Positions 7,824-16,375 of a DNA stretch of 64,000 bases are shown here, one piece after another (position 1 is the first letter of the stretch; each line of letters begins with the position of its first letter). The position numbers were made by a program, and so were the translations under genes. The stretch is from Anaerolineaceae bacterium (lineage in GTDB: Bacteria; Chloroflexota; Anaerolineae; Aggregatilineales; Phototrophicaceae), in the NCBI GenBank assembly GCA_026708325.1, contig JAPOVC010000007.1, positions 23,202-87,201 on the forward strand. The letters are read 5' to 3'. Below the pieces are notes generated by a model. That model ran no database searches, was not told where the DNA came from, and worked only from the letters and a program-made list of their open reading frames with translations.

Positions 7824-8837
7824 TCACTTCACCACGCCGATGCGGCGGCGGTTGAGCGAGATGGCGATGGCGATGATCAACAGGACGCCGCGCGCCACCC
7901 GGCTCCACGAGGGATCGACGCCGGCGATGGTCAGGCCGTTGGCGACCACCGTCAGGGTCAGCGCGCCGACCACGGTGCGCAGCACGCTGCCATGACCGCC
8001 GGTGAGGGGCGTGCCGCCCAGGGCGACCGCGGCGATCGCGTCCAGTTCAAATTGCTCACCGGCGCGCGGGGTGCCGGCGCCGGAGCGGCCGAGGCTGATC
8101 AGCGAGGCCAGACCCACCATGAAGCCCGCGGCCACGAAGACCTGGATCTTGAACCAGGTGACGGATACGCCGAAGAGGGAGAGGACCCGCTCGCTGCCGC
8201 CGAGGGCCTTCAGTTGCTGGCCAAAGAGCGTCTTTTCATAGAAGACCCACATCAGGGCGGTGACGACCAGGGCGAAGATGAGGATGTTCGGGAAACGCCC
8301 CAGCGCCAGCAGCCAGGGCGCCGCCACGGAATCGACGTAGGTGCCGGTGGCCGCCTGCTCGGTGACGTAGATCGAGCCCCCGTCGGAGATGATGTTCAGC
8401 AGGGCGCGCACGATGATCAACATGGCCAGGGTGGTGACGAAGGAGGAGATCTTCAGCAGCGAGAAGATGCTCCCGTTGACGAAACCGATCACCGTGGCGG
8501 CGAGGATGCCGCAGACGATGCCCACCGGCCCCAGCCAGACCATGCCCAGCACGGCCATGTACATGCTGAAACCGAGGCTCGAGCCGACGGAAATGTCAAT
8601 CGAGCCGGTCGTGACCACGATCAACTGGGCGTACGCCAGCAACAACAGCACCGGCGTCTGCTGCGCGATGAAGGTCCAGTTGCGCACGGAGAGGAAACGG
8701 TCGCCGCTGACGATGGTGAAGAGCAGCACCACCAGCACGATGGCGATGTAGGGCACGTTGTTGCGCAGCATCTCGCTGCGACCGGAGCGCGCCTCCCCCG
8801 ACGCGTCCATCCCGGGCCCCGGCTCCGGCCCGCTCAA
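7824..8837 (-). CDS. Sugar ABC transporter permease (RbsC type)
   Basis: A very hydrophobic 337-residue protein with about eight or more membrane segments and the BPD_transp_2 signature region (LIVVTTGSIDISVGSSLGFSMY; later AAVALGGTPLTGGHGSVLRT). It forms the membrane channel of the importer. The TTG at 8837 overlaps the ATPase stop by 4 nt (TTGA), suggesting coupling; an ATG at 8810 (MDASGE) is an alternative start. Confidence 0.9.
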   Translation of the reverse strand: MSGPEPGPGMDASGEARSGRSEMLRNNVPYIAIVLVVLLFTIVSGDRFLSVRNWTFIAQQTPVLLLLAYAQLIVVTTGSIDISVGSSLGFSMYMAVLGMVWLGPVGIVCGILAATVIGFVNGSIFSLLKISSFVTTLAMLIIVRALLNIISDGGSIYVTEQAATGTYVDSVAAPWLLALGRFPNILIFALVVTALMWVFYEKTLFGQQLKALGGSERVLSLFGVSVTWFKIQVFVAAGFMVGLASLISLGRSGAGTPRAGEQFELDAIAAVALGGTPLTGGHGSVLRTVVGALTLTVVANGLTIAGVDPSWSRVARGVLLIIAIAISLNRRRIGVVK

Positions 8838-9592
8838 GCGACCTGTTCTCCCAGGGTGATGGCCCGCACCAGTTGCTCGCTCGTCACGCCGGACCTGGGG
8901 AAGGCGGGCGTGGTCAGGCCGTGGTGGACGACCAGGATGCGGTCCGCCAGGCGAAAGACCTGCTCAAGATTGTGGCTGATGAGGATGACGGCCGTGCCCC
9001 GGTCACGAATCTCGTGCATGAGCCGCTCGACCTCGCCGGTCTCGGTCGGCCCGAGGGCGGCCGTCGGCTCGTCGAGGATGACGATCTCGCGGCCCCAGGC
9101 GATGGCGCGGCCAATCGCGACACTCTGCTGTTGCCCGCCGGACATCGCCGAGATGGGCTCTCGCAGGGATTGCACGGTCGTGACTTTCAGGTCTTCCAGG
9201 ATTTCCCGCGTCTTCCGACGCATGGCGTTCTCGTCCACGAAGATGCCGAAGCGTTTCGGGATGCGCCCGAGAAAGAGATTGTAGGGCGCGTTCATGTTGG
9301 GCACGATGGCCAGGTCCTGGTAGACCACCTCAATCCCCAGGTGGCGCATGTGCCCGACGTTGTGGTCGCGCGGCGCGACGGGCTCGCCGCGCACGAGCAT
9401 GCGCCCGCTGTCCGGGCGGTAGACGCCGGCGACGATCTTGATCAGGGTGGACTTGCCGGCGCCGTTCGCGCCGACGATGGCGATGATCTCGCCGCGCGAC
9501 AATTCGAAGGAGCCGCTGCGCAGGGCCTGCACGCCGCCAAAGGACTTCGCAACTTCCTCTACCTGCAGCAGCGCGCCGCCATTTTCAGACAA
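8834..9592 (-). CDS. Sugar ABC transporter ATP-binding protein
   Basis: A single-domain ATPase of 252 residues, unlike the two-domain RbsA. Walker A is IVGANGAGKSTLIKI, the signature is SAMSGGQQQSVAIGRA, Walker B is IVILDEPTAALG, and the switch His is in VILISHNLEQ. The frame is open back to 9922, but the extra part is not ABC-like. TTG at 9592 has GGAGGT at good spacing and gives the normal domain length. It is first in the ATPase-permease-SBP-GH32 operon. Confidence 0.88.
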   Translation of the reverse strand: MSENGGALLQVEEVAKSFGGVQALRSGSFELSRGEIIAIVGANGAGKSTLIKIVAGVYRPDSGRMLVRGEPVAPRDHNVGHMRHLGIEVVYQDLAIVPNMNAPYNLFLGRIPKRFGIFVDENAMRRKTREILEDLKVTTVQSLREPISAMSGGQQQSVAIGRAIAWGREIVILDEPTAALGPTETGEVERLMHEIRDRGTAVILISHNLEQVFRLADRILVVHHGLTTPAFPRSGVTSEQLVRAITLGEQVA

Positions 9593-9700
9593 GCGCGACC
9601 TCCACGGGAACAACCGGAAAGAGCATAACCACGATGCGATTCCCGCGCAAAAGGCACCGGCCGCAGGGGTAACGAGAGCGCAAGCCCGAAGCATCCCGCA

Positions 9701-9776
9701 GGGACGACTTGTCAAGTCGCCCATATTACCCCGGCGCCCACATATCGTGCCCGCGGGCGAGTTGATAAGTCGCCCG
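9701..9776. repeat. Paired REP-like palindromes, locus 1
   Basis: Two hairpins of a similar kind lie about 30 nt apart: GGGACGACTT-GTC-AAGTCGCCC (about 9701-9722) and CGGGCGA...TCGCCCG (about 9754-9776, with inner TT/AA pairing), ending in GTACA. The same GGGCGA...TCGCCC theme, also as a pair, occurs at 32419-32483. They lie in the 217-nt gap between two minus-strand genes, where no gene was seen. Confidence 0.65.
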
Positions 9777-9809
9777 TACAACATCCGCGTTGTGGCGCGC
9801 GGCGCGACC

Positions 9810-10802
9810 CTACTCCGCCTCGACGCCCGTGTCGCTGACCTCTTCCTCGGGGTCCGGCGTGCGCTCCAGGCCGCCGCCCTCCACCCAGGCCAGCACATGC
9901 GCCAGGGTGTCCTCAATGCCATAGTGCGGCACGAAGTCCAGCAGATCGCGCGCCTTGCGCATGTCGAATTCGATCACGTCGCCCTGGGCCATGCTCCAGG
10001 GGAAACCAGTGACCACCTCGATGCCCGGCCGCAGGCGCTGCAGCGCCGCCGCAAACTCCATGCCCGAGGTCGACTCCGCGCCGCAGCAGTTGAAGATCTG
10101 CCCGGGCGCGCCGGGATGCTCCGCCGCCACGACGTGCATGCGGGCCGCGTCGCGCAGGTCGATGAAGTGGCAGATCTCCTCCATCGAGAAGAAGGGGATC
10201 TCCACGCGTTTTCCCTCCGCCAGCATGCGCGCGAAAGCGCGCCAGCTGCGGCCGCCGCCGCTGCCCTCGGGGCCGATCACCGCCGTCAGGCGCAGCACGG
10301 TCACCGGCAGCCGGTCCTGGTGCCAGAAGGTCAGGGCGATCAGTTCCTGGGCCCGCTTGGTCACCGAGTACATGTCCTCGGGCCGCGTCGGGTGCTCCTC
10401 GTCGACGGGCTGGTAGGCCGGCGCGCGGAACTTCGTCGCCGGGTACCACTCGTAGGCCGAAATGCTGCTGGAGAGCACGAAGCGCTGCAGTCCCGGCATG
10501 TCGCGCGCGATCTCCAGCGCGTGCGTCAGCCCAACCAGGTTGACCGTGACCATCTGCAGCGGGTCGCCGGTGTCGCCCGGCAGCGAGGCGAGGTGGTAGA
10601 TGACGTCGTACTCCCGGCCTGCCAGGGCCGCGCGCAGCGACTCGCGCTGCGTGATGTCGGCCTCGATCCAGGTCGCCGGCAGGTCGCCCGCCGGCTGCGA
10701 ACGGCCCAGGAGATGCACCTCGTCGCCCTCGCGCGCGGCCAGTTGCCGTACCAGCTCGCGGCCCACGTAGCCGGAGCCGCCAATCACCAGGCTGCGTGTC
10801 AT
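9810..10802 (-). CDS. NAD-dependent epimerase/dehydratase (extended SDR)
   Basis: A 330-residue extended short-chain dehydrogenase. It has the NAD-binding IGGSGYVGRELVRQL at the N-terminus, YHLASLPGDTG after the third strand, a Ser-rich LSSSISAYEWY and the catalytic YSVTKRAQE (YxxxK). Such proteins epimerise or oxidise sugars or sugar nucleotides. It is the downstream end of the minus-strand sugar operon headed by the LacI gene. GGGAGG precedes the ATG. Confidence 0.85.
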   Translation of the reverse strand: MTRSLVIGGSGYVGRELVRQLAAREGDEVHLLGRSQPAGDLPATWIEADITQRESLRAALAGREYDVIYHLASLPGDTGDPLQMVTVNLVGLTHALEIARDMPGLQRFVLSSSISAYEWYPATKFRAPAYQPVDEEHPTRPEDMYSVTKRAQELIALTFWHQDRLPVTVLRLTAVIGPEGSGGGRSWRAFARMLAEGKRVEIPFFSMEEICHFIDLRDAARMHVVAAEHPGAPGQIFNCCGAESTSGMEFAAALQRLRPGIEVVTGFPWSMAQGDVIEFDMRKARDLLDFVPHYGIEDTLAHVLAWVEGGGLERTPDPEEEVSDTGVEAE

Positions 10803-10818
10803 GATGGCCTCCCTTTCG

Positions 10819-12003
10819 TCAGTCCTCGTAGGGCAGGGGCTGATAATGCGGCGGGGCGATGCGCTCGCCCGGCGGCAGCGGCAACTCGACCCAGCCGTCG
10901 GTCTCCATCGACTTGATGACGGCGCACATCACCTCCACCGCGCGCGCGCCGTCCTCGCCGGAGACCAGCGGCTCCGTATCATTGAGGATGCAGTTGACGA
11001 AGTGCGTCGTCATGCGCTCGTAGTTGCCGGGCCGCCGAGGCGGCATGATCGGCATCCAGCGTTTGGGCACGTGCTCGTCGATGTGGTCCTCGACCCAGAA
11101 GTGCTGCGGCCAGCGATAGTCCTTCAATATCTGCGGCAGGTCCGCGAAGGAATAGTCGCGGTTGCTGTAGACGGCCATCGGAGAGCTCTGGAAGGGGTTG
11201 GTGGCGTCCGTCGCCGTGAAGATGGTGCCTTCCGTGCCGTACAGTTCGGTGGCCTGCGAGACCACCGGCGAAAAGCGGTTGCAACTGACGCACCCGTAGC
11301 TGCCATTCTCGTATTCCAGCAGCAGCCAGACCGTGTCGTCGTTCAGCGTGTAGTCGGCCGGCATCGCCAGGCGTTTGGCGATACCGACGGTGCGCTGCAC
11401 GCGGCTGCCGGTCAGCCAGGTCAGCAGGTCGATGGCGTGGGCGCCGGTGTCGGTCAGCGCCGCGCCGCCGGAGACCGCCGCGTCGAGGCGAAAGGCGGTA
11501 TGCGCCACGTTGTTCTGGTAGAGGTGCCAGTGCTCGTGCAGCGAGGCGCGCGCCATCAACACGTCGCCGATGACGCCCTCGTCGATCAGCTGCTTCGCCC
11601 ACTGGTTGTGCGTCCAGAAGCGGCGGTCGCAGCCGACCATCAGCTTGACCCCCTCCTCGCGGCAGACGCGCACGATGTCCCAGGCCTCGTAGTTGGTGGC
11701 CGCCAGCGGCTTCTCCACCACGACGTGCAGCCCGGCGCGCGCCACCGCCACCGCCTGGTTGCGATGGACGTTGTTGGGGGTGGCGATGATAACCGCGTCG
11801 AGGTCCCGCCGCTCGTCCAGCATCTGACGGTAATCGCTGTACCAGACTTCGGCATCCCACTTGCTCGCGGCCTTCTGCGCGGTGTCGGCGTTGAGGTCGC
11901 AGCAGGCGACCAGTTGCGCCGCCGGCTCCTGCGCCAGCGAGGGGAAGTGCGCGATCTCGGCGATGCTGCCGCAGCCGATGACGGCGAATCTGACCTTGTC
12001 CAT
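10819..12003 (-). CDS. Gfo/Idh/MocA family oxidoreductase
   Basis: A 394-residue NAD(P)-dependent sugar/polyol dehydrogenase. The Rossmann N-terminus is VRFAVIGCGSIAEIAHFPSL, followed by AVIIATPNNVHRNQAVAVARAG and the conserved EKPLAATNYEA (Lys of the EKP motif). The C-terminal half forms the alpha/beta substrate domain, with SGGAALTDTGAHAIDLLTWLTG (Asp/His active-site motif). GGGAGGACG precedes the ATG. It sits between the epimerase and PfkB kinase genes; with inositol-phosphate synthase next door, an inositol or related polyol substrate is possible but unproven. Confidence 0.88.
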   Translation of the reverse strand: MDKVRFAVIGCGSIAEIAHFPSLAQEPAAQLVACCDLNADTAQKAASKWDAEVWYSDYRQMLDERRDLDAVIIATPNNVHRNQAVAVARAGLHVVVEKPLAATNYEAWDIVRVCREEGVKLMVGCDRRFWTHNQWAKQLIDEGVIGDVLMARASLHEHWHLYQNNVAHTAFRLDAAVSGGAALTDTGAHAIDLLTWLTGSRVQRTVGIAKRLAMPADYTLNDDTVWLLLEYENGSYGCVSCNRFSPVVSQATELYGTEGTIFTATDATNPFQSSPMAVYSNRDYSFADLPQILKDYRWPQHFWVEDHIDEHVPKRWMPIMPPRRPGNYERMTTHFVNCILNDTEPLVSGEDGARAVEVMCAVIKSMETDGWVELPLPPGERIAPPHYQPLPYED

Positions 12004-12025
12004 TGGCGTCCTCCCGGTCCGTCTC

Positions 12026-12958
12026 TCAGCTGTCGGGTTGCAGCACCACGTCGGCCAGCTGCGGAAAGCGCTCCAGATGCGCGCCGCCGCTGCGCCCGAT
12101 CACGGGCATCACGGCCGCAGCCGCGAAGCGCGCAGCAGCAGCAGCGTCGTCGTGGCGCAACCAGTGCAGGAGAAAGGCGCTGAAAAAGGCGTCCCCCGCG
12201 CCGGTCGTATCGACCACCGGGCCCGCCTGCGCGGGAATCTGCCGGATGCCATCCGCCGTCCCCAGCAGGCAACCGCGCTCGCCCAGCGTGATCATGGCGA
12301 CGGCCGGGCCCTGCGCCAGCCAGCCCGCCAGCGTCGCGCGCAGCGCCGCGTCGTCAGCGACGGCCGCCGCGCCCGCCAGCAGCGCGCAATCTTCCACGCT
12401 GGCGCGCACAATGTCAAAACAGGCGATCAACTCCGGCAGCGCGCGCGGATCCTTTTGCGCCGCGGCGTCGGGGCGCGCGCGCGAATGCGCCCCGCCGTAG
12501 CCGCCCAGATCAACCGCCAGCGCGCCCGGCAGCTGCCGCAGCCGCCGAATCGTCGTCAGCGGCAGGTCATGGTCCATGGTGACGACGGCGACGACCGGCG
12601 CGTCGCGAAATTGCGTCGGCACGTGACCCGGCAGAACGGGCGGCGCCTGCTGCGGGTAGCGAATCTGCTTGTGGCCGCTCTCGTCGTAGACCAGTTGCGA
12701 GCGGGTCGTGTGCTTCCCTTCCAGCAGCTGCAGGCCCGAGAGATCGACGCCGGCCGCGCGCAGCGGCTGCAGCAGTGCCGGCGGCATGTCCGTGCCCACG
12801 ATCGACACCAGGCCGGCGCGCCCGCCGAGGCGGCTGGCGGTCAGCGAACCGTAGGCCACCGGGCTGCCCAGCACCGGGCCCAGTTCCCTGTCCGGGAAGT
12901 GGATCATCTCCTGCACCAGGTGACCGGCGAAGACGATCTCCGGCGTTTGCCCCGTCAT
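12026..12958 (-). CDS. PfkB family carbohydrate kinase
   Basis: A 310-residue ribokinase-fold kinase. The C-terminal PfkB signature VVDTTGAGDAFFSAFLLHW contains the catalytic Asp and anion hole; the N-terminal part has a GS-containing sugar-binding region (LGSPVAYGSLTASRLGGRAGLVSIVGTD). The ATG at 12958 (MTGQTPEIVFAGH) is chosen because the frame upstream of it runs into the preceding gene. Only 7 nt separate it from the inositol-phosphate synthase stop, so an inositol- or sugar-phosphorylating role in the same pathway is an inference. Confidence 0.87.
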   Translation of the reverse strand: MTGQTPEIVFAGHLVQEMIHFPDRELGPVLGSPVAYGSLTASRLGGRAGLVSIVGTDMPPALLQPLRAAGVDLSGLQLLEGKHTTRSQLVYDESGHKQIRYPQQAPPVLPGHVPTQFRDAPVVAVVTMDHDLPLTTIRRLRQLPGALAVDLGGYGGAHSRARPDAAAQKDPRALPELIACFDIVRASVEDCALLAGAAAVADDAALRATLAGWLAQGPAVAMITLGERGCLLGTADGIRQIPAQAGPVVDTTGAGDAFFSAFLLHWLRHDDAAAAARFAAAAVMPVIGRSGGAHLERFPQLADVVLQPDS

Positions 12959-12965
12959 GCTGCGC

Positions 12966-14027
12966 CTAACGTTCGCGCTCGCCCTGCAGGAATTCGGCGA
13001 CCTGCTGCAGGGCCTCCGCATCCGTCAGCGGCTGCGGCGGGTGCTTGCAATACAGCGCCGAGGCCGATTGCAACACGCCGCCCACGCCGCGGTCCAGCGC
13101 GACGCGGCAGCAGCGGATGGCATCGACGACCGTGCCGCCGAAGTTGGCGCTGTCCTCGACTTCCAGCGTGGCGTCGATATGCAGCGGGGCGCCGCTGAAA
13201 TTGACCACGTCGAAGTAGAAGCGCGTGGTCTTGCGGTCGCCCATCACCGGCACGTGGGAGAAGCCGGCCGAGACGCCGGTCTCGTAGGGGATGAGTGTCT
13301 CGACGGCCTCGCGTTTGGTCTGTTCCTTGCTCTCGCCGCGATTCACGAGGTTGTCGAAGTCGGTGTTGCCGGCGTAGTTGAGCTGGTAGGTGCGGCGGAT
13401 GTGAATGCCGCGCGCCTGCATCGCCTCCACCATGGCGCGGTGCAGGATGGTACCGCCCAGCTGGCTCTTCACGTCGTCGCCCACCACCGGCACGCCGCGT
13501 TCCAGCGCCTCGCCGGCGAAACTCTCGTCGCAGACGATCAGTTCCGGCATGCCGTTGACGAAGGCCACGCCCGCCTCCAGCGCCGCCTGCGCATACAGGC
13601 GCGACGCCTGCGCCGAGCCAGTCGGCAGCATGTTGAGCAGCACTTCCGCGCCGGAATCGCGCAGCGCCTGGACCAGGTCCACCGGCGCGGCGTCCGACAG
13701 CGGCGCGTATTTCGCCAGGTGCGGCGGCATACCGTCCGCGACCGGGCCGGGGAGGACTTCCACGCCCGTCCTGGCGACGCACACCTCCGGCACCTGCCAG
13801 GCACAATTGGGCGGCGCCATGATGGCCTCCGCCAGGTCGCGCCCGACCTTGTGCGCGCTGACGTCGAAGGCCAGCACGGGCGTGATGTCGCAGACGTCGT
13901 AGCCGCCGAGCACCCGCTGCGTCAGGCCGACCTCCGAATCGCTCTGCGCGTACCAGGCGAGGCCCTGCAGCAGGGCGCTGGCGCAGTTGCCCACGCCTGC
14001 CAGCGCCAGTCGGATCTTCCCGGGCAT
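12966..14027 (-). CDS. Myo-inositol-1(3)-phosphate synthase
   Basis: It converts glucose 6-phosphate to inositol phosphate using NAD. The 353-residue length fits the short archaeal/actinobacterial type. Visible motifs are IRLALAGVGNCASALLQGL (NAD binding), DVSAHKVGRDL, LLNMLPTGSAQASR, VGDDVKSQLGGTILHR (catalytic Lys region), TYQLNYAGNTDFDNL and SKEQTKREAV. GAGAGGAGAG precedes the ATG. It lies first after the LacI gene in the minus-strand operon. Its presence in a sugar-catabolic operon is unusual. Confidence 0.93.
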   Translation of the reverse strand: MPGKIRLALAGVGNCASALLQGLAWYAQSDSEVGLTQRVLGGYDVCDITPVLAFDVSAHKVGRDLAEAIMAPPNCAWQVPEVCVARTGVEVLPGPVADGMPPHLAKYAPLSDAAPVDLVQALRDSGAEVLLNMLPTGSAQASRLYAQAALEAGVAFVNGMPELIVCDESFAGEALERGVPVVGDDVKSQLGGTILHRAMVEAMQARGIHIRRTYQLNYAGNTDFDNLVNRGESKEQTKREAVETLIPYETGVSAGFSHVPVMGDRKTTRFYFDVVNFSGAPLHIDATLEVEDSANFGGTVVDAIRCCRVALDRGVGGVLQSASALYCKHPPQPLTDAEALQQVAEFLQGERER

Positions 14028-14088
14028 GGTCTCTCCTCTCTGGCCTGCCGGATGCAGCAGCCGTCTGTTGTGTGGGCGGGGCCCGCCT

Positions 14089-15129
14089 TCAGGTCCCGCG
14101 CGTCGATTCGCGGATATTCAGCCGGAACGGGACGCGAATGACGCGTGGCTCGCGGCCGTTCTGCCCCTGTTCAATCTGTTCGAGCAGGAGCCGGGCGACC
14201 TGCTGGCCGAATTCCTGCAGCGAGGTATCCACCGCCGTGATGGAGGGTGTGATGTCCTCGTAGTATTCCATGTCGTCGAAGGTCGCCAGCGCCAGGTCGG
14301 CGGGGACCCGCAGGCCGCGTTCGCGCAGCAGGTGCAGCACGCCGCGCATCAGGCGGTTGTTGCTGACGAAGAGCGCCGTCGGCGGGTCGCGCCGGTCGAG
14401 CAGATCGGCGGCCAGCAGGCGCCCTTCCAGACGGCGGCCGGGGTTGTCGCCCCCGCCCTTGAAGCCGCCTTCACGGATGAGCGCGGGGTCGTGGCGCAGG
14501 CCGGCGGCGGCCAGGGCGTCCAGATAACCGTCGCGGCGCTCCCGGCCCGGCGTCAGGGCGGCGGGCAGGTTGATCAGGCCGATTCGGCGATGCCCCAGCT
14601 CGATGAGGTGTTCAACGGCCGCGCGGGTGCCGCCGCGATTCTCGAAGAGCACGCAGTTCGCCGGCAGCCCCTCGATCTGGCGGTCGAGCAGCACCAGCGG
14701 GCGGCCGCTCTCGTGCAGGGCAAAGAGCGCGCCCAGGTTGCCGCCGCCGGGCGTCAGCGCGACGCCGTCCACGCCCCTGCCGCGGAAGGCGCGCAGACAG
14801 GCCAGCTCCCGTTCGGGGTTCTCATCGCTGTTGCCCAGGGTCAGGCTGTAGTCCGCGTCCCAGAGGGCATCGCCCAGCGCGCGGGTGATGGCGGTGTGCG
14901 CCGGGTTCAGAATGTCCGGCACGATGAAGCCGATGCTGCGCGTGCGCCGCGTGACCAGGCTGCGGGCCACGCCGTCGGGCTCATAGCCCAGCTTCTCGAT
15001 CGCCTCCCGCACGTTCTGCTGCGTACGTCTGGCGACGGGGCGCGGCCCGTTGTTGACGACGTAGGACACGGTGGCGGTGGAGACGCCGGCCAGCCTGGCG
15101 ACGTCGTCCCGCGTGACTTTTCCGGCCAA
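14089..15129 (-). CDS. LacI family transcriptional regulator
   Basis: A 346-residue repressor with an N-terminal HTH (DDVARLAGVSTATVSYVVNN, hinge helix REAIEKLGYEPDGVARSL) and a sugar-binding PBP-like effector domain (IGFIVPDILNPAHTAITRAL; GHRRIGLINLPA; LALATFDDMEYYEDITPSITAV). It uses a TTG start. It is divergent from the importer operon and probably controls both directions through the two identical-type operators in the intergenic region, including its own promoter. Confidence 0.92.
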   Translation of the reverse strand: MAGKVTRDDVARLAGVSTATVSYVVNNGPRPVARRTQQNVREAIEKLGYEPDGVARSLVTRRTRSIGFIVPDILNPAHTAITRALGDALWDADYSLTLGNSDENPERELACLRAFRGRGVDGVALTPGGGNLGALFALHESGRPLVLLDRQIEGLPANCVLFENRGGTRAAVEHLIELGHRRIGLINLPAALTPGRERRDGYLDALAAAGLRHDPALIREGGFKGGGDNPGRRLEGRLLAADLLDRRDPPTALFVSNNRLMRGVLHLLRERGLRVPADLALATFDDMEYYEDITPSITAVDTSLQEFGQQVARLLLEQIEQGQNGREPRVIRVPFRLNIRESTRGT

Positions 15130-15160
15130 ATTCGCCCTTTCCGGCCCCCTGCAACAGCGG

Positions 15161-15175
15161 TCTACGCCCGTAGAT
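15161..15175. promoter_or_regulatory. Operator 1 for the LacI regulator
   Basis: TCTAC-GCCC-GTAGA followed by T: a perfect 5-bp inverted repeat with a 4-nt centre. It lies just downstream of the predicted minus-strand start site of the lacI gene, suggesting autorepression. Confidence 0.75.
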
Positions 15176-15185
15176 TCAGGCGGGG

Positions 15186-15214
15186 AGTGTACTTGCCCGA
15201 CCGGGCCCTGTCAA
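15186..15214 (-). promoter_or_regulatory. Promoter of the lacI-headed operon
   Basis: On the minus strand TTGACA (15214-15209), 17-nt spacer, TACACT (15191-15186). Predicted start near 15179, immediately before operator 1. Confidence 0.75.
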
Positions 15215-15278
15215 CCGGCTGCGCGCCGTCTCGCGGCCCCTTCCGCAGGCGGCAGGCGCGGGGGAAGCGGGGCATTAT

Positions 15279-15306
15279 TTGACAGACCGAAAGGGTCGGT
15301 TACAAT
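15279..15306 (+). promoter_or_regulatory. Promoter of the importer/GH127 operon
   Basis: TTGACA (15279-15284), 16-nt spacer, TACAAT (15301-15306). Predicted start near 15313, immediately before operator 2. Confidence 0.78.
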
Positions 15307-15314
15307 CATGTCGT

Positions 15315-15329
15315 TCTACGCGTGTAGAT
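15315..15329. promoter_or_regulatory. Operator 2 for the LacI regulator
   Basis: TCTAC-GCGT-GTAGA followed by T: the same half-sites as operator 1, 154 bp away, placed at the start of the plus-strand transcript. Confidence 0.78.
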
Positions 15330-15402
15330 TTTGATGCATGCGGGTGTGACGGGGTACAATCCCCGGCAAGTACGGAATTATTGTTAGGGAACGGATTTGC
15401 TT

Positions 15403-16299
15403 ATGGCCAGTCAGGATGTTTTGACACCTCCGGATGAGATCGTCGCCTCCACCTGGGCCGGCGAGAGGCAAGGCGGCGGCACGCGCATCCTGCTTTTCGT
15501 CGCGCTCTGCATCCTGGGGCTCTTTTCCTTCCTGCCCTTTTACTTCCTGCTGACGACCAGCATCAAGGAGGCCGGTGAAGCCAATCGCGTGCCGCTGACC
15601 TTCATTCCACAAAGCTTCTCGCTGGAACATTTCGAATTCGTCATCAATGAAGGCGCCCCGCGCGCCATGGCCAACGGCCTGTTTTACGCCGGCGTCGGCA
15701 CCGTGCTGGCCGTCGTCGTCAGCGCGCTGATCGGCTACGTGGTCGTCAAGCATCGCTCCGTCGTGGGCAACATCCTCTTCTGGACCATCGTCGCCTCCTC
15801 GCTGATGCCGCTGGCCTCCTACATCGTCACCATGGTGACCCTGCTGCAGCGCATCACCAATATCACCGGGATCCCGATGCTGGATACCTTCCAGGGGCTG
15901 TTGCTGCCAAGGATCGTCTACGCCTTCGGGGTCTTTCTGATGCGCCAGGCGATGCTGGCCGTGCCGGACGAACTGCTCGACGCCGCCAAGGTCGATGGCG
16001 CCGGCTTCCTGCGCTCCTTCTGGCAGATCGCCCTGCCCGTCGTGCGGCCGCAGACGATCACGCTCGCCATCCTGATCTTCATGGGCCTCTTCGGCGAGTT
16101 CCTGTGGCCGCTGGTGGCCACCAGTACCAGGGAGATGCAGGTCGCCAGCGTCTGGCTGGCCTCGCGCTCCTTCGGCTACGGCGTCAACCCGGGCGTGCTT
16201 TCGGCAGGCGCGCTGATCGTCATTTTCCCGATGCTCATCGTCTTCCTGCTCGGCCAGCGCTACATCACCGCCGGCCTGGGCATGACCGGATTCAGATAA
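15403..16299 (+). CDS. Carbohydrate ABC transporter permease (MalG type)
   Basis: A 298-residue inner-membrane permease with about six membrane segments and the EAA loop DELLDAAKVDGAGFLRSFWQIALP, which docks the ATPase. An N-terminal cytoplasmic stretch precedes the first membrane helix (ILLFVALCILGLFSFLPFYFLL). ATG at 15403 is chosen; an in-frame TTG at 15397 is possible. Unusually it comes first in the operon, before the binding protein and MalF-type permease. No dedicated ATPase is present, so a shared MsmK-like ATPase elsewhere is likely. Confidence 0.92.
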   Translation: MASQDVLTPPDEIVASTWAGERQGGGTRILLFVALCILGLFSFLPFYFLLTTSIKEAGEANRVPLTFIPQSFSLEHFEFVINEGAPRAMANGLFYAGVGTVLAVVVSALIGYVVVKHRSVVGNILFWTIVASSLMPLASYIVTMVTLLQRITNITGIPMLDTFQGLLLPRIVYAFGVFLMRQAMLAVPDELLDAAKVDGAGFLRSFWQIALPVVRPQTITLAILIFMGLFGEFLWPLVATSTREMQVASVWLASRSFGYGVNPGVLSAGALIVIFPMLIVFLLGQRYITAGLGMTGFR

Positions 16300-16375
16300 A
16301 GGTAAAGGGCTCGAGAGGAGGAACCACAGGCAAAATCGCTGGTACGAACACTCTTCTGATTATGGAGGTTATGGA

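Noticed and set aside
9593..9922. N-terminal extension of the sugar ABC ATPase frame
   Set aside because: The extra 110 codons cover REP-like repeats and have no ABC similarity; a TTG with a good Shine-Dalgarno at 9592 gives the normal domain.
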